Shown: positions 45,201 to 53,145, counted from the stretch's first letter. The stretch: 64,000 nucleotides of DNA from CAZSHG01 sp964606695 [NCBI: uncultured bacterium] (GCA_964606695.1 CAZSHG010000002.1:110084-174083), one strand, 5' to 3'. Notes: generated from the sequence alone by a model not told the origin. A program made the numbers and translations.

Positions 45201-45522
45201 GACTTCGGTATAACTGCCCTCCGCTTCCAACGGGAACTCGATGTTGAACAACTGTTGGGATCTCTAAGTCGAAGTAGGAATATACTACGTGAATGGAATC
45301 GCAGGTGGGGAGTTCATCTAACAGCAAAATGCCATTATTGTAGTCGATATTATAGTTCGTTTTTGGGATGAGATCGTCTTTGCAAAAAAGCGACTCGCTT
45401 TCCTCTATAATAAAACTATCCGGCAGTTCAATCGTGTCTGCGGTTTCAATCTTTAATTCGCGATATTCGCCGAATAACGCACCTGTCAGGGCGATGAGTA
45501 ATATTAGACTATTTACTTTCAT
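42268..45522 (-). CDS. Large outer-membrane beta-rich protein
   Basis: The 1084-aa protein has a signal peptide ('SLILLIALTGALFG') and a first region with 'IAQLDQVYIDVTAPYFGATF' and 'TVWLDGEKLRRG' followed by 'DYTIDYNLGQITFTNNRP', a module I associate with large FCB-type outer-membrane proteins near barrel proteins. The C-terminal ~500 residues are repeated aromatic-rich amphipathic strands ('YRRREVRFATIG', 'WRYEDNDKASGFRF', 'YSRVESDETDVG') and end 'TAQTSVRLTF', consistent with a large beta-barrel. It is downstream of the propeller-like gene by a 14-nt overlap, so both may act together. Function is unknown; SprA- or TonB-receptor-like roles were considered but not supported. Confidence 0.8.
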   Translation of the reverse strand: MKVNSLILLIALTGALFGEYRELKIETADTIELPDSFIIEESESLFCKDDLIPKTNYNIDYNNGILLLDELPTCDSIHVVYSYFDLEIPTVVQHRVPVGSGGQLYRSPSPTKNLGMFPEGSRLVHSGSLLRGIKVGSRRDASVESAFQLEAYGAIAEDVEISATLSDQDLPIQPEGTSEKIAQLDQVYIDVTAPYFGATFGDFTAQFSPQSEFTNYERRLSGVRLGGYSDFITGEVVGAVLEGIWATDEFYGQEGNQGPYSIDAEGKSSIQILAGTETVWLDGEKLRRGASNDYTIDYNLGQITFTNNRPIGAQSRIIVDFQFTDLEYRRSFYGVNGNISPHPKIDFYYSGMTELDDPNNPLNFDLTDEERAVMESAGDIADSAYIWGAELSDSGDYALVDSSTDSAHFEWLGEGEGDWEVVFANVGSGRGEYSYAGGGVYEWVGMGEGSYTPRRILPLPVGQSIMDGALVFTPLDGTTLSTEVAASNLDLNRSSNIGDNDNAGGAIDIKMQSNHGLSIGGKGLGEIGLSGAYRRREVRFATIGRIEDAEYLRDWGLEGASGGEQLAEFGLDYSPIEQINLSGGYGYNEVGGQTSRRLNSTARYTSDRTQTSANYSLTKTENVWNRLWGDYSGNYWILSPSATWRYEDNDKASGFRFVSTAPSLGFNLVEWLTLTPSYEYRRDETYDTTGNARQLSAITNAYRLSGDIGKWNFSIYHREYDDKIGAGDIITDLASADGSFRTTVPNISGRLRYELSRNQSEVLEPYYTYVGEGLGNYEFDEDRGEYIASPGGEYLKEYRSTGDFTPVISSDLRASMSIKAVRKGREGWFYDMIKQLSADGLVQAEGQSEAEAAQSLLLDPRNMNDNLELVSGNFIAEGNLRYGVGARSINFRRRFSKYRNTQFTTGEELRWNNSYSLEGRISMLSMGNFRGKVEWLWTARLYPESSRTGTDLTGKEFSLLWTRAMTSSLQLTADMSYLAQTDDWPEEPVSIRRYAISPIGSYFLRKGTVRASVGYSRVESDETDVGILPYEMAHGDYIGDNGTASVNVDINVARSTLLTLMYSLESHSGRPPEHTAQTSVRLTF

Positions 45523-46324
45523 CGACCTCGAACGCTTTTAATGTATCATTTTCGATCAATATTATTCTGCCACGTATGGAAATATCCGCTGACACGGGAT
45601 TTGCGGGCAAATGGAAATTCCATGCATCATCGGTAAAACTCCAGACGCCCCGATTATCAACCAAAAATAAATTTTCCATTATTGTTCCAGCGGCCATAGG
45701 GACGACATCGGATTCGGGCGACGGGTATTTTAGATTATTGAGTATCACACCTAGAACACTGAATTCGGACAGGTTATTGCCGTTAATCACGAAAAAAGAA
45801 TTCGATTTGAAATCGAAGCGAATTTCTAACGACCGTGGTTTGTTAATTTCGGGAAACGCCAATCTTGTTGGTGATTCGTCCGTCCAATCCTCGAAGAGAA
45901 GCAGTTCCGCGTAGTCGTCGTCCCAGATCAGTATTCTGCCGTCGGTCGAAACTGCGATATCCTCCGGGCGGACAGTCCTGTTGTCATTATTCAGTTCGAT
46001 TTTCGTTGGAGACCGAAGATATTTATCGGTCAGGAAAATCGCGCCTCCAGTTTTGTCCGCGATATAAAGCCATCCGGAACTGTAGCCGATATCCACAGGT
46101 TCGATCCAGTCTATTTCGCGGGCGGTAGGATCGAGTTCCATAACCATCGAATCGCGTTCAAAAGCAAGGAACCTTCCGCCGGCAGTGAGAATGTAATATC
46201 GCCCGGCGCCGTCGGCCTTGACCGCGATTGGTTCTATTTCTTGCGGTATAGGGAAAGAAACAATCTCGGTGATCTGCACTCCGAAGATCGTGGCGGTTAT
46301 TAATAGAAAAACTATCAATCGCAT
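45509..46324 (-). CDS. Exported beta-propeller-like protein
   Basis: The 271-aa protein has a signal sequence ('LIVFLLITATIFGVQITE') and repeated blade-like segments such as 'YYILTAGGRFLAF', 'SSGWLYIADKTGGAIFL', 'DIAVSTDGRILIWDDDY' and 'SNSFFVINGNN', typical of NHL/SMP-like propellers. Overlaps its neighbours: 10 nt with the ABC ATPase upstream and 14 nt with the outer-membrane protein downstream. A role in the envelope is inferred from context. Confidence 0.75.
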   Translation of the reverse strand: MRLIVFLLITATIFGVQITEIVSFPIPQEIEPIAVKADGAGRYYILTAGGRFLAFERDSMVMELDPTAREIDWIEPVDIGYSSGWLYIADKTGGAIFLTDKYLRSPTKIELNNDNRTVRPEDIAVSTDGRILIWDDDYAELLLFEDWTDESPTRLAFPEINKPRSLEIRFDFKSNSFFVINGNNLSEFSVLGVILNNLKYPSPESDVVPMAAGTIMENLFLVDNRGVWSFTDDAWNFHLPANPVSADISIRGRIILIENDTLKAFEVDESK

Positions 46325-47703
46325 GATTCCCCTCCAAAAAGATCGCTCTCCGTGCCTATTCCCGAAGCGCGCCGCAGTTCTCTATTCGACATGATTTCCG
46401 CCATGCTATAAGGTCTGGCTCTCCCCTTTCTATCGATAACGAGTGCTTTCCGACAACAAATTGCGGCCATATCGAGATCGTGGGTGATTAGCGCTACTCC
46501 GACTCCTTTTGCGAGAAGAGTTTCTACGATTTTCAAAAATTGCATCCTCCCGGACGCGTCCAGTGCGGCGGTAGGTTCGTCGAAAAAGATATGCGAGGGT
46601 TCAATTGCCAGGACTCCCGCGAGGCCTACCAGCCGCTGCTCGCCGTCGGATAATTCAAAGGGCGATTTATCGTAATACTCCTCTTTCAAACCGCTTTCTC
46701 GAAGCGCTTTCAAGGCGAGTTCTTTCGGATTTCTCATTCCGATAGATTTCGGGCCAAAGGCGACATCGTCCAAGACTTTGTCCGCGAAAAGCTGTCTTGC
46801 GGGGAACTGAAAACTAATCCCGCAACGCCCGCGCGACTTTATCTCGCCAGAATCCGGTTTATACAATCCCGCGGCTAATCTGGCGAGAGTGGTTTTCCCA
46901 ACTCCGCTCTGGCCGAGAACCGCGATACTTTCGCCCTCTTTCAATCCAAAATTGACATCAGATAAAATAGGTCTGCCGTCGAAGGAAAATGACACGTCTT
47001 CGATTACGAGAACCGTTTCGCCCTCTTCCGGAATAGTCGAGGAGGCCCTTCCGCCTTCCGATTTTTCCACATCCCCCAACGAAATAGTTTTTTCCGCACG
47101 GAAAGAGGCAATCGAGGATTGAGTGACATGAATTATCGTTGTTCCATTCTGTTTCTGGCGCTCTATCTCGTCGAACAACTTGCGTTTGCCTTCGAAATCC
47201 AGATAGCTCTCAGGTTCGTCGAGTATCAGGATTTTCGGATCGAAAGAAATCGCACTCGCGAAGGCAGTTCGTTCCAATTCGCCGCCGGAAAGCTCGTCCA
47301 GGGGTTTTTTGAGAATTTCGCGCAAATCAAATTCGTCGGCTAACTGATTTATTTTATCGCGAATTTTAACTGGCGCGTAGCCGTGGTTTTCCGGGCCGAA
47401 GGCGATTTCGCGTTCGACCGATGTCGTGAGGATGCCATCCTCCGGATCCTGAAATAGGAATCCGATATCCCGTCGCACGGCGTCGAGGTTTTCCCCATCG
47501 GAATAATCCCGCCCCTCATATTCGATACACCCGCTATCAGGGCGAATAACCCCCGCAATAATCAGGGTGAGAGTGGTCTTGCCGCAACCGTTCGGGCCGA
47601 CAATAGCCACCGTCTCGCCCGGGGAAATTGCCATCGATAACGCATCGATAATGGGTTTGCCCGCGCCAGGGTAGGAATAGCTTATGTCGTTCAGTTCGAG
47701 CAT
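46315..47703 (-). CDS. Tandem ABC ATPase, ECF-transporter type (two ATPase domains fused)
   Basis: The 462-aa protein has two complete nucleotide-binding domains. The first has Walker A 'GPNGCGKTT', signature 'LSGGELERTAFA' and Walker B 'ILILDEPESYLD'. The second has 'GQSGVGKTTLARLAAGLYKP', 'FELSDGEQRLVGLAG' (degenerate signature) and 'HIFFDEPTAALDASGRM'. Duplicated domains in one chain and 'FQFPARQLFADKVLDDVAFG' point to energy-coupling-factor (EcfA/EcfA'-fusion) transporters for vitamins or metals. No EcfT or S component is encoded nearby. A dyad at 47721-47739 (ATAGCA..TGCTAT) lies just upstream of the start. Confidence 0.9.
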   Translation of the reverse strand: MLELNDISYSYPGAGKPIIDALSMAISPGETVAIVGPNGCGKTTLTLIIAGVIRPDSGCIEYEGRDYSDGENLDAVRRDIGFLFQDPEDGILTTSVEREIAFGPENHGYAPVKIRDKINQLADEFDLREILKKPLDELSGGELERTAFASAISFDPKILILDEPESYLDFEGKRKLFDEIERQKQNGTTIIHVTQSSIASFRAEKTISLGDVEKSEGGRASSTIPEEGETVLVIEDVSFSFDGRPILSDVNFGLKEGESIAVLGQSGVGKTTLARLAAGLYKPDSGEIKSRGRCGISFQFPARQLFADKVLDDVAFGPKSIGMRNPKELALKALRESGLKEEYYDKSPFELSDGEQRLVGLAGVLAIEPSHIFFDEPTAALDASGRMQFLKIVETLLAKGVGVALITHDLDMAAICCRKALVIDRKGRARPYSMAEIMSNRELRRASGIGTESDLFGGESCD

Positions 47704-47774
47704 AGTTCTACTCTCAAAATATAGCAGAAACTATGCTATTGCAAGCGGATAGATTGAAACGTTATGCGCCGATG

Positions 47775-48299
47775 TCAACGAATCCTCGAGAAAAATCTCC
47801 CCGGCGACGATATCAGAAGAGTGCACACGAGTATCATCTCGGGAAAGAGCACGGATAACTCGCCGAAAAAGAAAACTCCGCCAATATCATACATCCATGC
47901 ATTATCCGGCGGGCCGGCAAGCAGGAAGAGTTCCTCGAGAACGGGATAGGCTTTCATGTAATAGACGAATCCCAGATATATCGTCCCGAGTATTTGTGCA
48001 ATCGAAGCGCTCACCGCGAAAATCAATCCCCATCGCCGTTTTATAAATATCCCCAATCCGCCCAGAAAGAAGCCGGCGGATAGTATCATCAACGAATTCC
48101 CCGTCCACTCGATGAGAGTCTGGACATCGGGAGCCTGGGTGATCGCGTTGTAGGGGAACGGCATCTGGGACATCACCGACGGCAGTTGATATACTTTGAT
48201 CCCCACAAACAGGTCAACCGCGGAATAGAGAAAGGCGAATATCGCCCCTAAGACCATCGGCCAGAGCGGCTTATTCCAGCTTCGGCGTCCGTTACTCAT
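47775..48299 (-). CDS. Small polytopic membrane protein
   Basis: A 174-aa protein with about four hydrophobic segments ('PMVLGAIFAFLYSAVDLFV', 'LMILSAGFFLGGLGIFI', 'LIFAVSASIAQILGTIYLGF' and the C-terminal 'LFPEMILVCTLLI'). No catalytic motif is visible and the family is not recognised. The ATG overlaps the end of the upstream gene by 4 nt, so the pair is a coupled unit. Confidence 0.7.
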   Translation of the reverse strand: MSNGRRSWNKPLWPMVLGAIFAFLYSAVDLFVGIKVYQLPSVMSQMPFPYNAITQAPDVQTLIEWTGNSLMILSAGFFLGGLGIFIKRRWGLIFAVSASIAQILGTIYLGFVYYMKAYPVLEELFLLAGPPDNAWMYDIGGVFFFGELSVLFPEMILVCTLLISSPGRFFSRIR

Positions 48300-48718
48300 G
48301 GCCTCCCCCTTCTCAAGGTCTCGTCGATCTTCGCCTCGGTCTCCCGGAGACGCTTGTTGAACTTCCTCTCCAGCTTCTCCCCCGACGGGTTCAGCAGACT
48401 CACGCCGCCCGACAGGAAAGCGCTTCCGATAAACCCGGCTATCGCGAGAGTGAATATCGTTACCACATAGGCCAGGAAATAATAGAATTCCTTCGGTAGG
48501 ATAACCTCTTCACCCTCGATAGTTAACTCGCCCGTTTTCAATCCGGAAGGCAGTATCTTCTCGAACAACTCCGCCTCCTCGGGATTCTTGAACAGTTTCA
48601 CCGCGTCCACGAAAACCCAGGCGCACATCGCAATACCCACGAAGAGCAGGATCAATCCCACAATCTGAACCGCCGAAACCGAACTCTCTTCCATATCCGT
48701 ATGACCGAAATATTCCAT
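48296..48718 (-). CDS. Membrane protein with two transmembrane helices
   Basis: The 140-aa product has two hydrophobic segments ('VSAVQIVGLILLFVGIAMCA', then 'FYYFLAYVVTIFTLAIAGFI'), with a charged C-terminal tail that may form a coiled coil ('KLERKFNKRLRETEAKIDE'). ATG 48718, preceded by AAGAAGGAG, is preferred over a longer form that would start at 48775. Unknown function; it probably forms a pair with the overlapping downstream protein. Confidence 0.72.
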   Translation of the reverse strand: MEYFGHTDMEESSVSAVQIVGLILLFVGIAMCAWVFVDAVKLFKNPEEAELFEKILPSGLKTGELTIEGEEVILPKEFYYFLAYVVTIFTLAIAGFIGSAFLSGGVSLLNPSGEKLERKFNKRLRETEAKIDETLRRGRP

Positions 48719-48876
48719 AATCGACTCCTTCTTCAAATTCGACAACAATATGGTCGCCGAATCCAATTCAATCAACGGTTTTTTTTAGAGGACGATTATT
48801 TCGCTTGGCCGGGACATCCGGATTTGTTATCTTTCCTTCGAATTCGGTCGTTCGAACTCAGGAGAAACGAGGTAGT

Positions 48877-49251
48877 ATGCCTGCACGACGAGGAAAAGCA
48901 CTTCGGTTGATTGCGCGCATCTTCACGATAATCTGGATTGCGTTCTGGGGATTTTTCGCCGCCGTTTCGGGGGCCGAAGCCGGTTTCTCGGGACTCCTTT
49001 GCAACCTTCCCAACGCAATCCCCTGGCTCGCGCCAATAGCGGCATTGATTATCGCGTGGAAGAAACCGGGTATCGGCGGGATGCTCTTCTTTATCTTCGC
49101 AGTCTTCACGGTGATATTGTTCGATACGTGGGAAGAAACTTTGAACTTCGCCTTGATCTCCGGGCCGATATTCCTCTCGTCACTGCTGTTTCTGATTCAG
49201 GCCAGTCTCGAACTACGCCGTTCGCAAGAACCGGAATCATCCGCCGAATAA
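48877..49251 (+). CDS. Small membrane protein, three transmembrane segments
   Basis: The 124-aa protein has a basic start ('MPARRGKALRLIARIFTII') and three hydrophobic segments. The middle part ('APIAALIIAWKKPGIGGMLF') resembles small membrane proteins of unknown function that contain 'KPGIGG'. It is convergent with the UPF0316-like gene, whose stop directly abuts. An ORF extending to 48805 lacks a good start; ATG 48877 follows AGGAG/GAGG. Confidence 0.68.
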   Translation: MPARRGKALRLIARIFTIIWIAFWGFFAAVSGAEAGFSGLLCNLPNAIPWLAPIAALIIAWKKPGIGGMLFFIFAVFTVILFDTWEETLNFALISGPIFLSSLLFLIQASLELRRSQEPESSAE

Positions 49252-49773
49252 TCACTTCCCTTTGCGTTCCCCGGTTTTCAACATCTGTTTAATTTTCCTC
49301 TTTCTGCGAAATGGCGGGATCGCATCGCTGGCCTCACGCGCATCGCTTATAGACCATATCGCGTGAGGATGGAAATCCTTGATAAGCCCGACGACCTCGT
49401 CGAGATCACTGCGCTTGAGTAACGTATATATGATGTTCACCTGCCCCGCGGTGCTCTCCGCAACGATGCTGGTCGCCATGTAACCGCGTTCACGCATGAG
49501 CGATATCAGCTCGGACGCGCCGCGTTTCGTAATTGTTCTCATCAGGAGCACGCCCATCGCCAGCTTCTCCTCGATCCAGATTCCCGCGAAATTCCCCATC
49601 GCGAAACCGCCACCGTATGCGACGTAATACAGCGGGTTAGTCAGGTTCTTGAAAATCTGCCCGATGGCCAACAGCCATATCATCACCTCGAAGAAGCCCA
49701 GCAGAGAAGATACGGCTTTGCGCCCGCGGGAAACGCTAATGATGCGAATCGTGCCGATAGACACATCGACCAC
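49252..49773 (-). CDS. UPF0316 (DUF5698/DUF2179-type) membrane protein, apparent 5' frameshift
   Basis: The visible ORF (173 aa) begins at GTG 49773 within the family: 'VDVSIGTIRIISVSRGRKAV' then 'VMIWLLAIGQIFKNLTNP', and a C-terminal DUF2179-like domain ('VNIIYTLLKRSDLDEVVGLI'). In the same frame upstream, sequence continues 'FKWIILPLLIFSAR', matching the usual N-terminal membrane segment, but no start codon is available before a TGA. A well-placed ATG with GAGGTG lies at 49843 in another frame; removing one base in the A run 49814-49817 (T run on the coding strand) would join them. Either a recent frameshift or a sequence error is likely. Confidence 0.75.
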   Translation of the reverse strand: MVDVSIGTIRIISVSRGRKAVSSLLGFFEVMIWLLAIGQIFKNLTNPLYYVAYGGGFAMGNFAGIWIEEKLAMGVLLMRTITKRGASELISLMRERGYMATSIVAESTAGQVNIIYTLLKRSDLDEVVGLIKDFHPHAIWSISDAREASDAIPPFRRKRKIKQMLKTGERKGK

Positions 49774-49916
49774 CCTCGCCGAGAAAATCAGCAGGGGAAG
49801 GATAATCCATTTGAAAACCGGCGACGTAAACTGAACCGAACATAATTCACCTCACATTCTCATTCCGCGCGAAGACTACGAATAACCCCTCAGATTTCAA
49901 GTTAAAATTTCTTTCA

Positions 49917-50062
49917 CCCAAAATAAAATAACTTTTACTAAAACGGAAAAACCGACACGGAAGGTGTTTTCCCCTCTTTGGGGAAAGTAAAAAACCTTTG
50001 GGAAATATGAAAACTCCTTTGGGAGACATGAAAAAACCTATGGGAGAAATGCTCAACCATAG
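49917..50062. repeat. Degenerate 21-nt tandem array C
   Basis: Seven units at 21-nt steps with one 20-nt step (49917, 49938, 49959, 49980, 50000, 50021, 50042). The last four share GGGARAYATGAAAA-like starts and CCTTTG-like ends. It lies between the UPF0316-like gene and the 862-aa gene. The minus-strand reading is SPIGFFM, SPKGVFI, FPKGFLL, SPKRGKH, a heptapeptide series, but no sign of a translated gene. Confidence 0.85.
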
Positions 50063-50394
50063 GATTTACATGCCAATTTAACGTTTTTCCATGTTTACGT
50101 TAGGTTTTTAAATGAACGATTTTATAGGGATTTCCTCCTTACCTTGTTTTCCGATATAACCTCCACGTTTATAATTATACATTCTACATTATACATTTAA
50201 TTACTCTTTTGCCTTTATTTCCGGGACTAAAAACGCGCTCTCCGAATCAATTATTTGACACTCCAGTAATTCATCAACCCGAACACTTGAGATAATTATA
50301 AGTTTTGCTAAAAATAGCGTTAGTAATGGTGTTTAATCGATTTGTTGTTCCTAAAAGCCTCCGTATAGGCGATGATATTTCGCGTAACTCGTTA
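50063..50394. other. A+T-rich intergenic stretch, no gene seen
   Basis: This 332-bp segment between array C and the stop of the 862-aa gene has A/T tracts and several ATG/TTG triplets but no ORF with coding character on either strand and no hairpin I would call a terminator. Confidence 0.6.
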
Positions 50395-52983
50395 TCATTC
50401 AGCGTTATCGGGATAATTAGCTTCCGGGCTACATGGATATTCCCATATAATTCTGACCGCGCCGTGTTGGCCGTCGGCGGCGTAACTCGCGCCGTGAGTG
50501 CCGCCCTCCCCTACGATAACGGTGAATGTATCCCCGGGAGCGACAGCGATATAATTCTGCCACGCGAGGCCTGCGCCGCCTCCACCGCCACCGCCGCCGG
50601 CGTTAACAGACGATCCGCCTCCGCCGCCTCCGTAATCGCCGCCGACGCCGTATTGCCCATCCTCGCCGGTGTTGGGAGTTCCGGTGAGATATATTCCACC
50701 ACCACATCCGCCACAACCATAGTCTTCATCAGCATCGCGCCCTGCGCCGCCGGAATCTCCGCCATCGCCGCCGTAAGTAGCGGTTCCGGGGGTTCCGTCC
50801 TGTCCGTTGCCACCATCTGCAGTGAAAGTCGCCGCGCCTCCGCCGCCTCCGCCGTAAAGAGTGCCGCCATCGCCGCCGTTGAAGCCGTTGGGACCGGAAT
50901 AACCTCCACCGAGCGCCGCGGGATCATACTGGTAACTTCCCCCAGCGCCGCCATAGGCCGTTATATAAGAGCTGAAGGACGAATTCCCGCCGTCCTCGCC
51001 CGGAACGGCATCGGGGTCGCCGCCCATGCCGCCCAGATGACCGCAACCTCCCCCACCGCCGCCAACTGCGGCAACGGAGATACTCGTTATACCGTCTGGA
51101 ACGGTGAAAATGAATGTATCCGGCGTCGTATAATACTGGACTCCAATCGGCATAAAAGAGGTAACTTCAACGGTAATACTGGCGCATGAAGTATTATTAC
51201 ATGTTCCCTCGGCGCGGACGTAATATGTCGTCGTTACAGCGGGAATCACCAATATCGAATCGCCCGTATCCACGTAAGTCCCGCCACAACTGCCTGAATA
51301 CCATACCCATTCCGCGCCGGTGCCGAGCGAACCGCCGTTCACTTTCAGCAACGCGCTATCGCCGTCGCAAATCAGCGTATCGTTGGTCTCTATCGATGTC
51401 GGCGCGGTCGATTCCTCGTAAACCGTCAGGGTCGCTATCGCCGACGTGTCCGCTGGAGAGCAACTCCCGCCGACAATACATCTATATTGATAAGTGTCCA
51501 TTGTTATCGAAACCGGAGATATCGTCATGTGATCCGTCGTTACGTTGGAATAAACGCCGACGTCGGCGAGATTCAAGAAACCCGTGCCGTCGTTCTCCTG
51601 CCACTGGTATGTCAAATCCGCTCCCTCGGCGCTGACATAAAAATCGGCGTCGAGTCCCTCACATAAGGACAAATTGGATGGGTGCATCGTTATATCGGGC
51701 GCGCAACTGTAACACCAGATGTTATTCCATTCGCTATGGTTATATATTTGAAGACACTCGTTTGTCGTATTGAAAATAATCAGAGCGTTCGCAGGAGTCG
51801 AAATAGCGTCGCGTTGAGCTTCGGTCATCCGAGGTGGGAGGAATCCCTTCGATGAACTGCTTAATTCGAGTAATGCCGTGGCGTCCGGTGTCGTCGTTCC
51901 GATGCCGACGTTGCCAGCGGGATAATCCCCGCCGTGTCCCGTTACAATATCGTCGCCAGCGGTTACTTCCCAGTCGTTGTCCGCGCCGCCAGCGCCACCG
52001 CCGAGACTACTCTTCGGACGAAGATAACCGTTGACCACAGCTGAATTGTTCGTATTAGAAATCTCCTGTCCCTCCATAACATAGAAGGGGCAAGAAAGCG
52101 AACTGATTTCCTGTTGCATATCGTTGCGCCAGTTCATGTAGCCCTTGCCCATAACCTTGCCATCGATCATGAAATCGTAGGTGCTCGCGTGATGAATCGC
52201 CGTGATAACGAAAATAGAATCCGTCGGCACAGCCCAGGGCGTCGTGAGATTGGTGAGCGTAACCGGTCGTATGTTCTCTTTTTCTCTGAGATAACCGTTG
52301 ATAACCACCGCGTTATCCTCGGCGGTAATTAGTTCGCCCTCGTCCGCGAAAATCGGCTGTTCAAAATGACCCAAAAAACGTCCGCTGGCACTGTTACGCC
52401 AGTTCATATACCCGTCGATGACCGTTTTCCCGTCGATTGCGATGTAATTATTCCCCGGCGAATGCGCGTTCAGCATCACAAAAACGGACCCGGCTGGAAC
52501 AGGCCACGCGGTAGTCAAATTATCCAATGTTACCGGACGGACGGCTTCCGGAGTGAACAACCAATCGAGACTCGTGCCGCCGCCGGAACCGATTCCCTCG
52601 ACATAAACCGCCGTATCGGCGAAAGTCGAACGGTTCGCGTAGGGCACCGATGTCAACGGCTGGCGCGGAGCCATAGTTTCTCCATCGACGACGAGTTCGA
52701 CCCAATATTGTTCGTCGAAGGGCAGGTCGATAGGCGTAGTCGAGCCGAGAATCGCGTCGAAAAGGCCGTGCGAAACGGCAACCGAGGCGTGAGTTTCGCT
52801 CCAGAGCGCCGTCCCACCGGTCTCGGAATCGAACAATCTGAATTCAATCGCGTGCGCGCCGGTTATCGCTACTCCAGAAGAGTCGGTCAGTTTGCCCTGA
52901 TAGTTCATCGTGCGTGGCACCTGCGCGACAGATATCGTAATAAGAATTAATGTCAATATCGACAGTTGTGTGTTTGCTCTCAT
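50395..52983 (-). CDS. Large secreted protein with Ig-like and glycine-rich domains
   Basis: The 862-aa protein has a signal peptide ('LSILTLILITISVAQV'). The N-terminal ~130 residues ('NYQGKLTDSSGVAITGAHAI', 'SVPYANRSTFADTAV') are a module common at the start of head-repeat surface proteins. Next come two ~80-aa repeats beginning 'RPVTLDNLTTAWPVPAG' and 'RPVTLTNLTTPWAVP', each ending 'NGYLR'. Then 'GIGTTTPDATALLELSSSSK', an Ig/PKD-like segment ('APDITMHPSNLSLC'), and a ~230-aa glycine-rich C-terminal region opening 'FTVPDGITSISVAAVGGGGG'. No PNPFN domain closes it. Probably an extracellular adhesive or matrix protein. Flanked on both sides by 21-nt arrays C and D. Confidence 0.83.
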   Translation of the reverse strand: MRANTQLSILTLILITISVAQVPRTMNYQGKLTDSSGVAITGAHAIEFRLFDSETGGTALWSETHASVAVSHGLFDAILGSTTPIDLPFDEQYWVELVVDGETMAPRQPLTSVPYANRSTFADTAVYVEGIGSGGGTSLDWLFTPEAVRPVTLDNLTTAWPVPAGSVFVMLNAHSPGNNYIAIDGKTVIDGYMNWRNSASGRFLGHFEQPIFADEGELITAEDNAVVINGYLREKENIRPVTLTNLTTPWAVPTDSIFVITAIHHASTYDFMIDGKVMGKGYMNWRNDMQQEISSLSCPFYVMEGQEISNTNNSAVVNGYLRPKSSLGGGAGGADNDWEVTAGDDIVTGHGGDYPAGNVGIGTTTPDATALLELSSSSKGFLPPRMTEAQRDAISTPANALIIFNTTNECLQIYNHSEWNNIWCYSCAPDITMHPSNLSLCEGLDADFYVSAEGADLTYQWQENDGTGFLNLADVGVYSNVTTDHMTISPVSITMDTYQYRCIVGGSCSPADTSAIATLTVYEESTAPTSIETNDTLICDGDSALLKVNGGSLGTGAEWVWYSGSCGGTYVDTGDSILVIPAVTTTYYVRAEGTCNNTSCASITVEVTSFMPIGVQYYTTPDTFIFTVPDGITSISVAAVGGGGGGCGHLGGMGGDPDAVPGEDGGNSSFSSYITAYGGAGGSYQYDPAALGGGYSGPNGFNGGDGGTLYGGGGGGAATFTADGGNGQDGTPGTATYGGDGGDSGGAGRDADEDYGCGGCGGGIYLTGTPNTGEDGQYGVGGDYGGGGGGSSVNAGGGGGGGGAGLAWQNYIAVAPGDTFTVIVGEGGTHGASYAADGQHGAVRIIWEYPCSPEANYPDNAE

Positions 52984-53019
52984 ATCTTTTTTCCTCTAAT
53001 TTTTCTTTTGTTTGAACGC

Positions 53020-53145
53020 GAATACGCCATTCTACCGCAAGGAAAAATACCGTTATCTCCAGGAAAAATGCCGTTTTCTCGAAGAAAAAAGCTGTTTTCT
53101 CCCGGAAAAAGGTCGTTTTTCATCGACCTGAAATCGAACAAAAAG
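53020..53145. repeat. Degenerate 21-nt tandem array D
   Basis: Units start at 53020, 53041, 53062, 53083, 53104 and, weaker, 53125, all exactly 21 nt apart. The best four share GGAAAAATGCCGTTTTCTCC-like text, itself a loose dyad (GGAAAA..TTTTC). It lies upstream of the 862-aa gene and downstream of the 1945-aa gene. On the plus strand the frame reads LPQGKIP, LSPGKMP, FSRRKKL, FSPGKRS. The rest of 53146-53255 has no gene that I can support. Confidence 0.88.

Noticed and set aside
50305-51189. 294-aa plus-strand ORF rich in Ala/Ser
   Set aside because: It is the antisense shadow of the glycine-rich 862-aa protein coding region.
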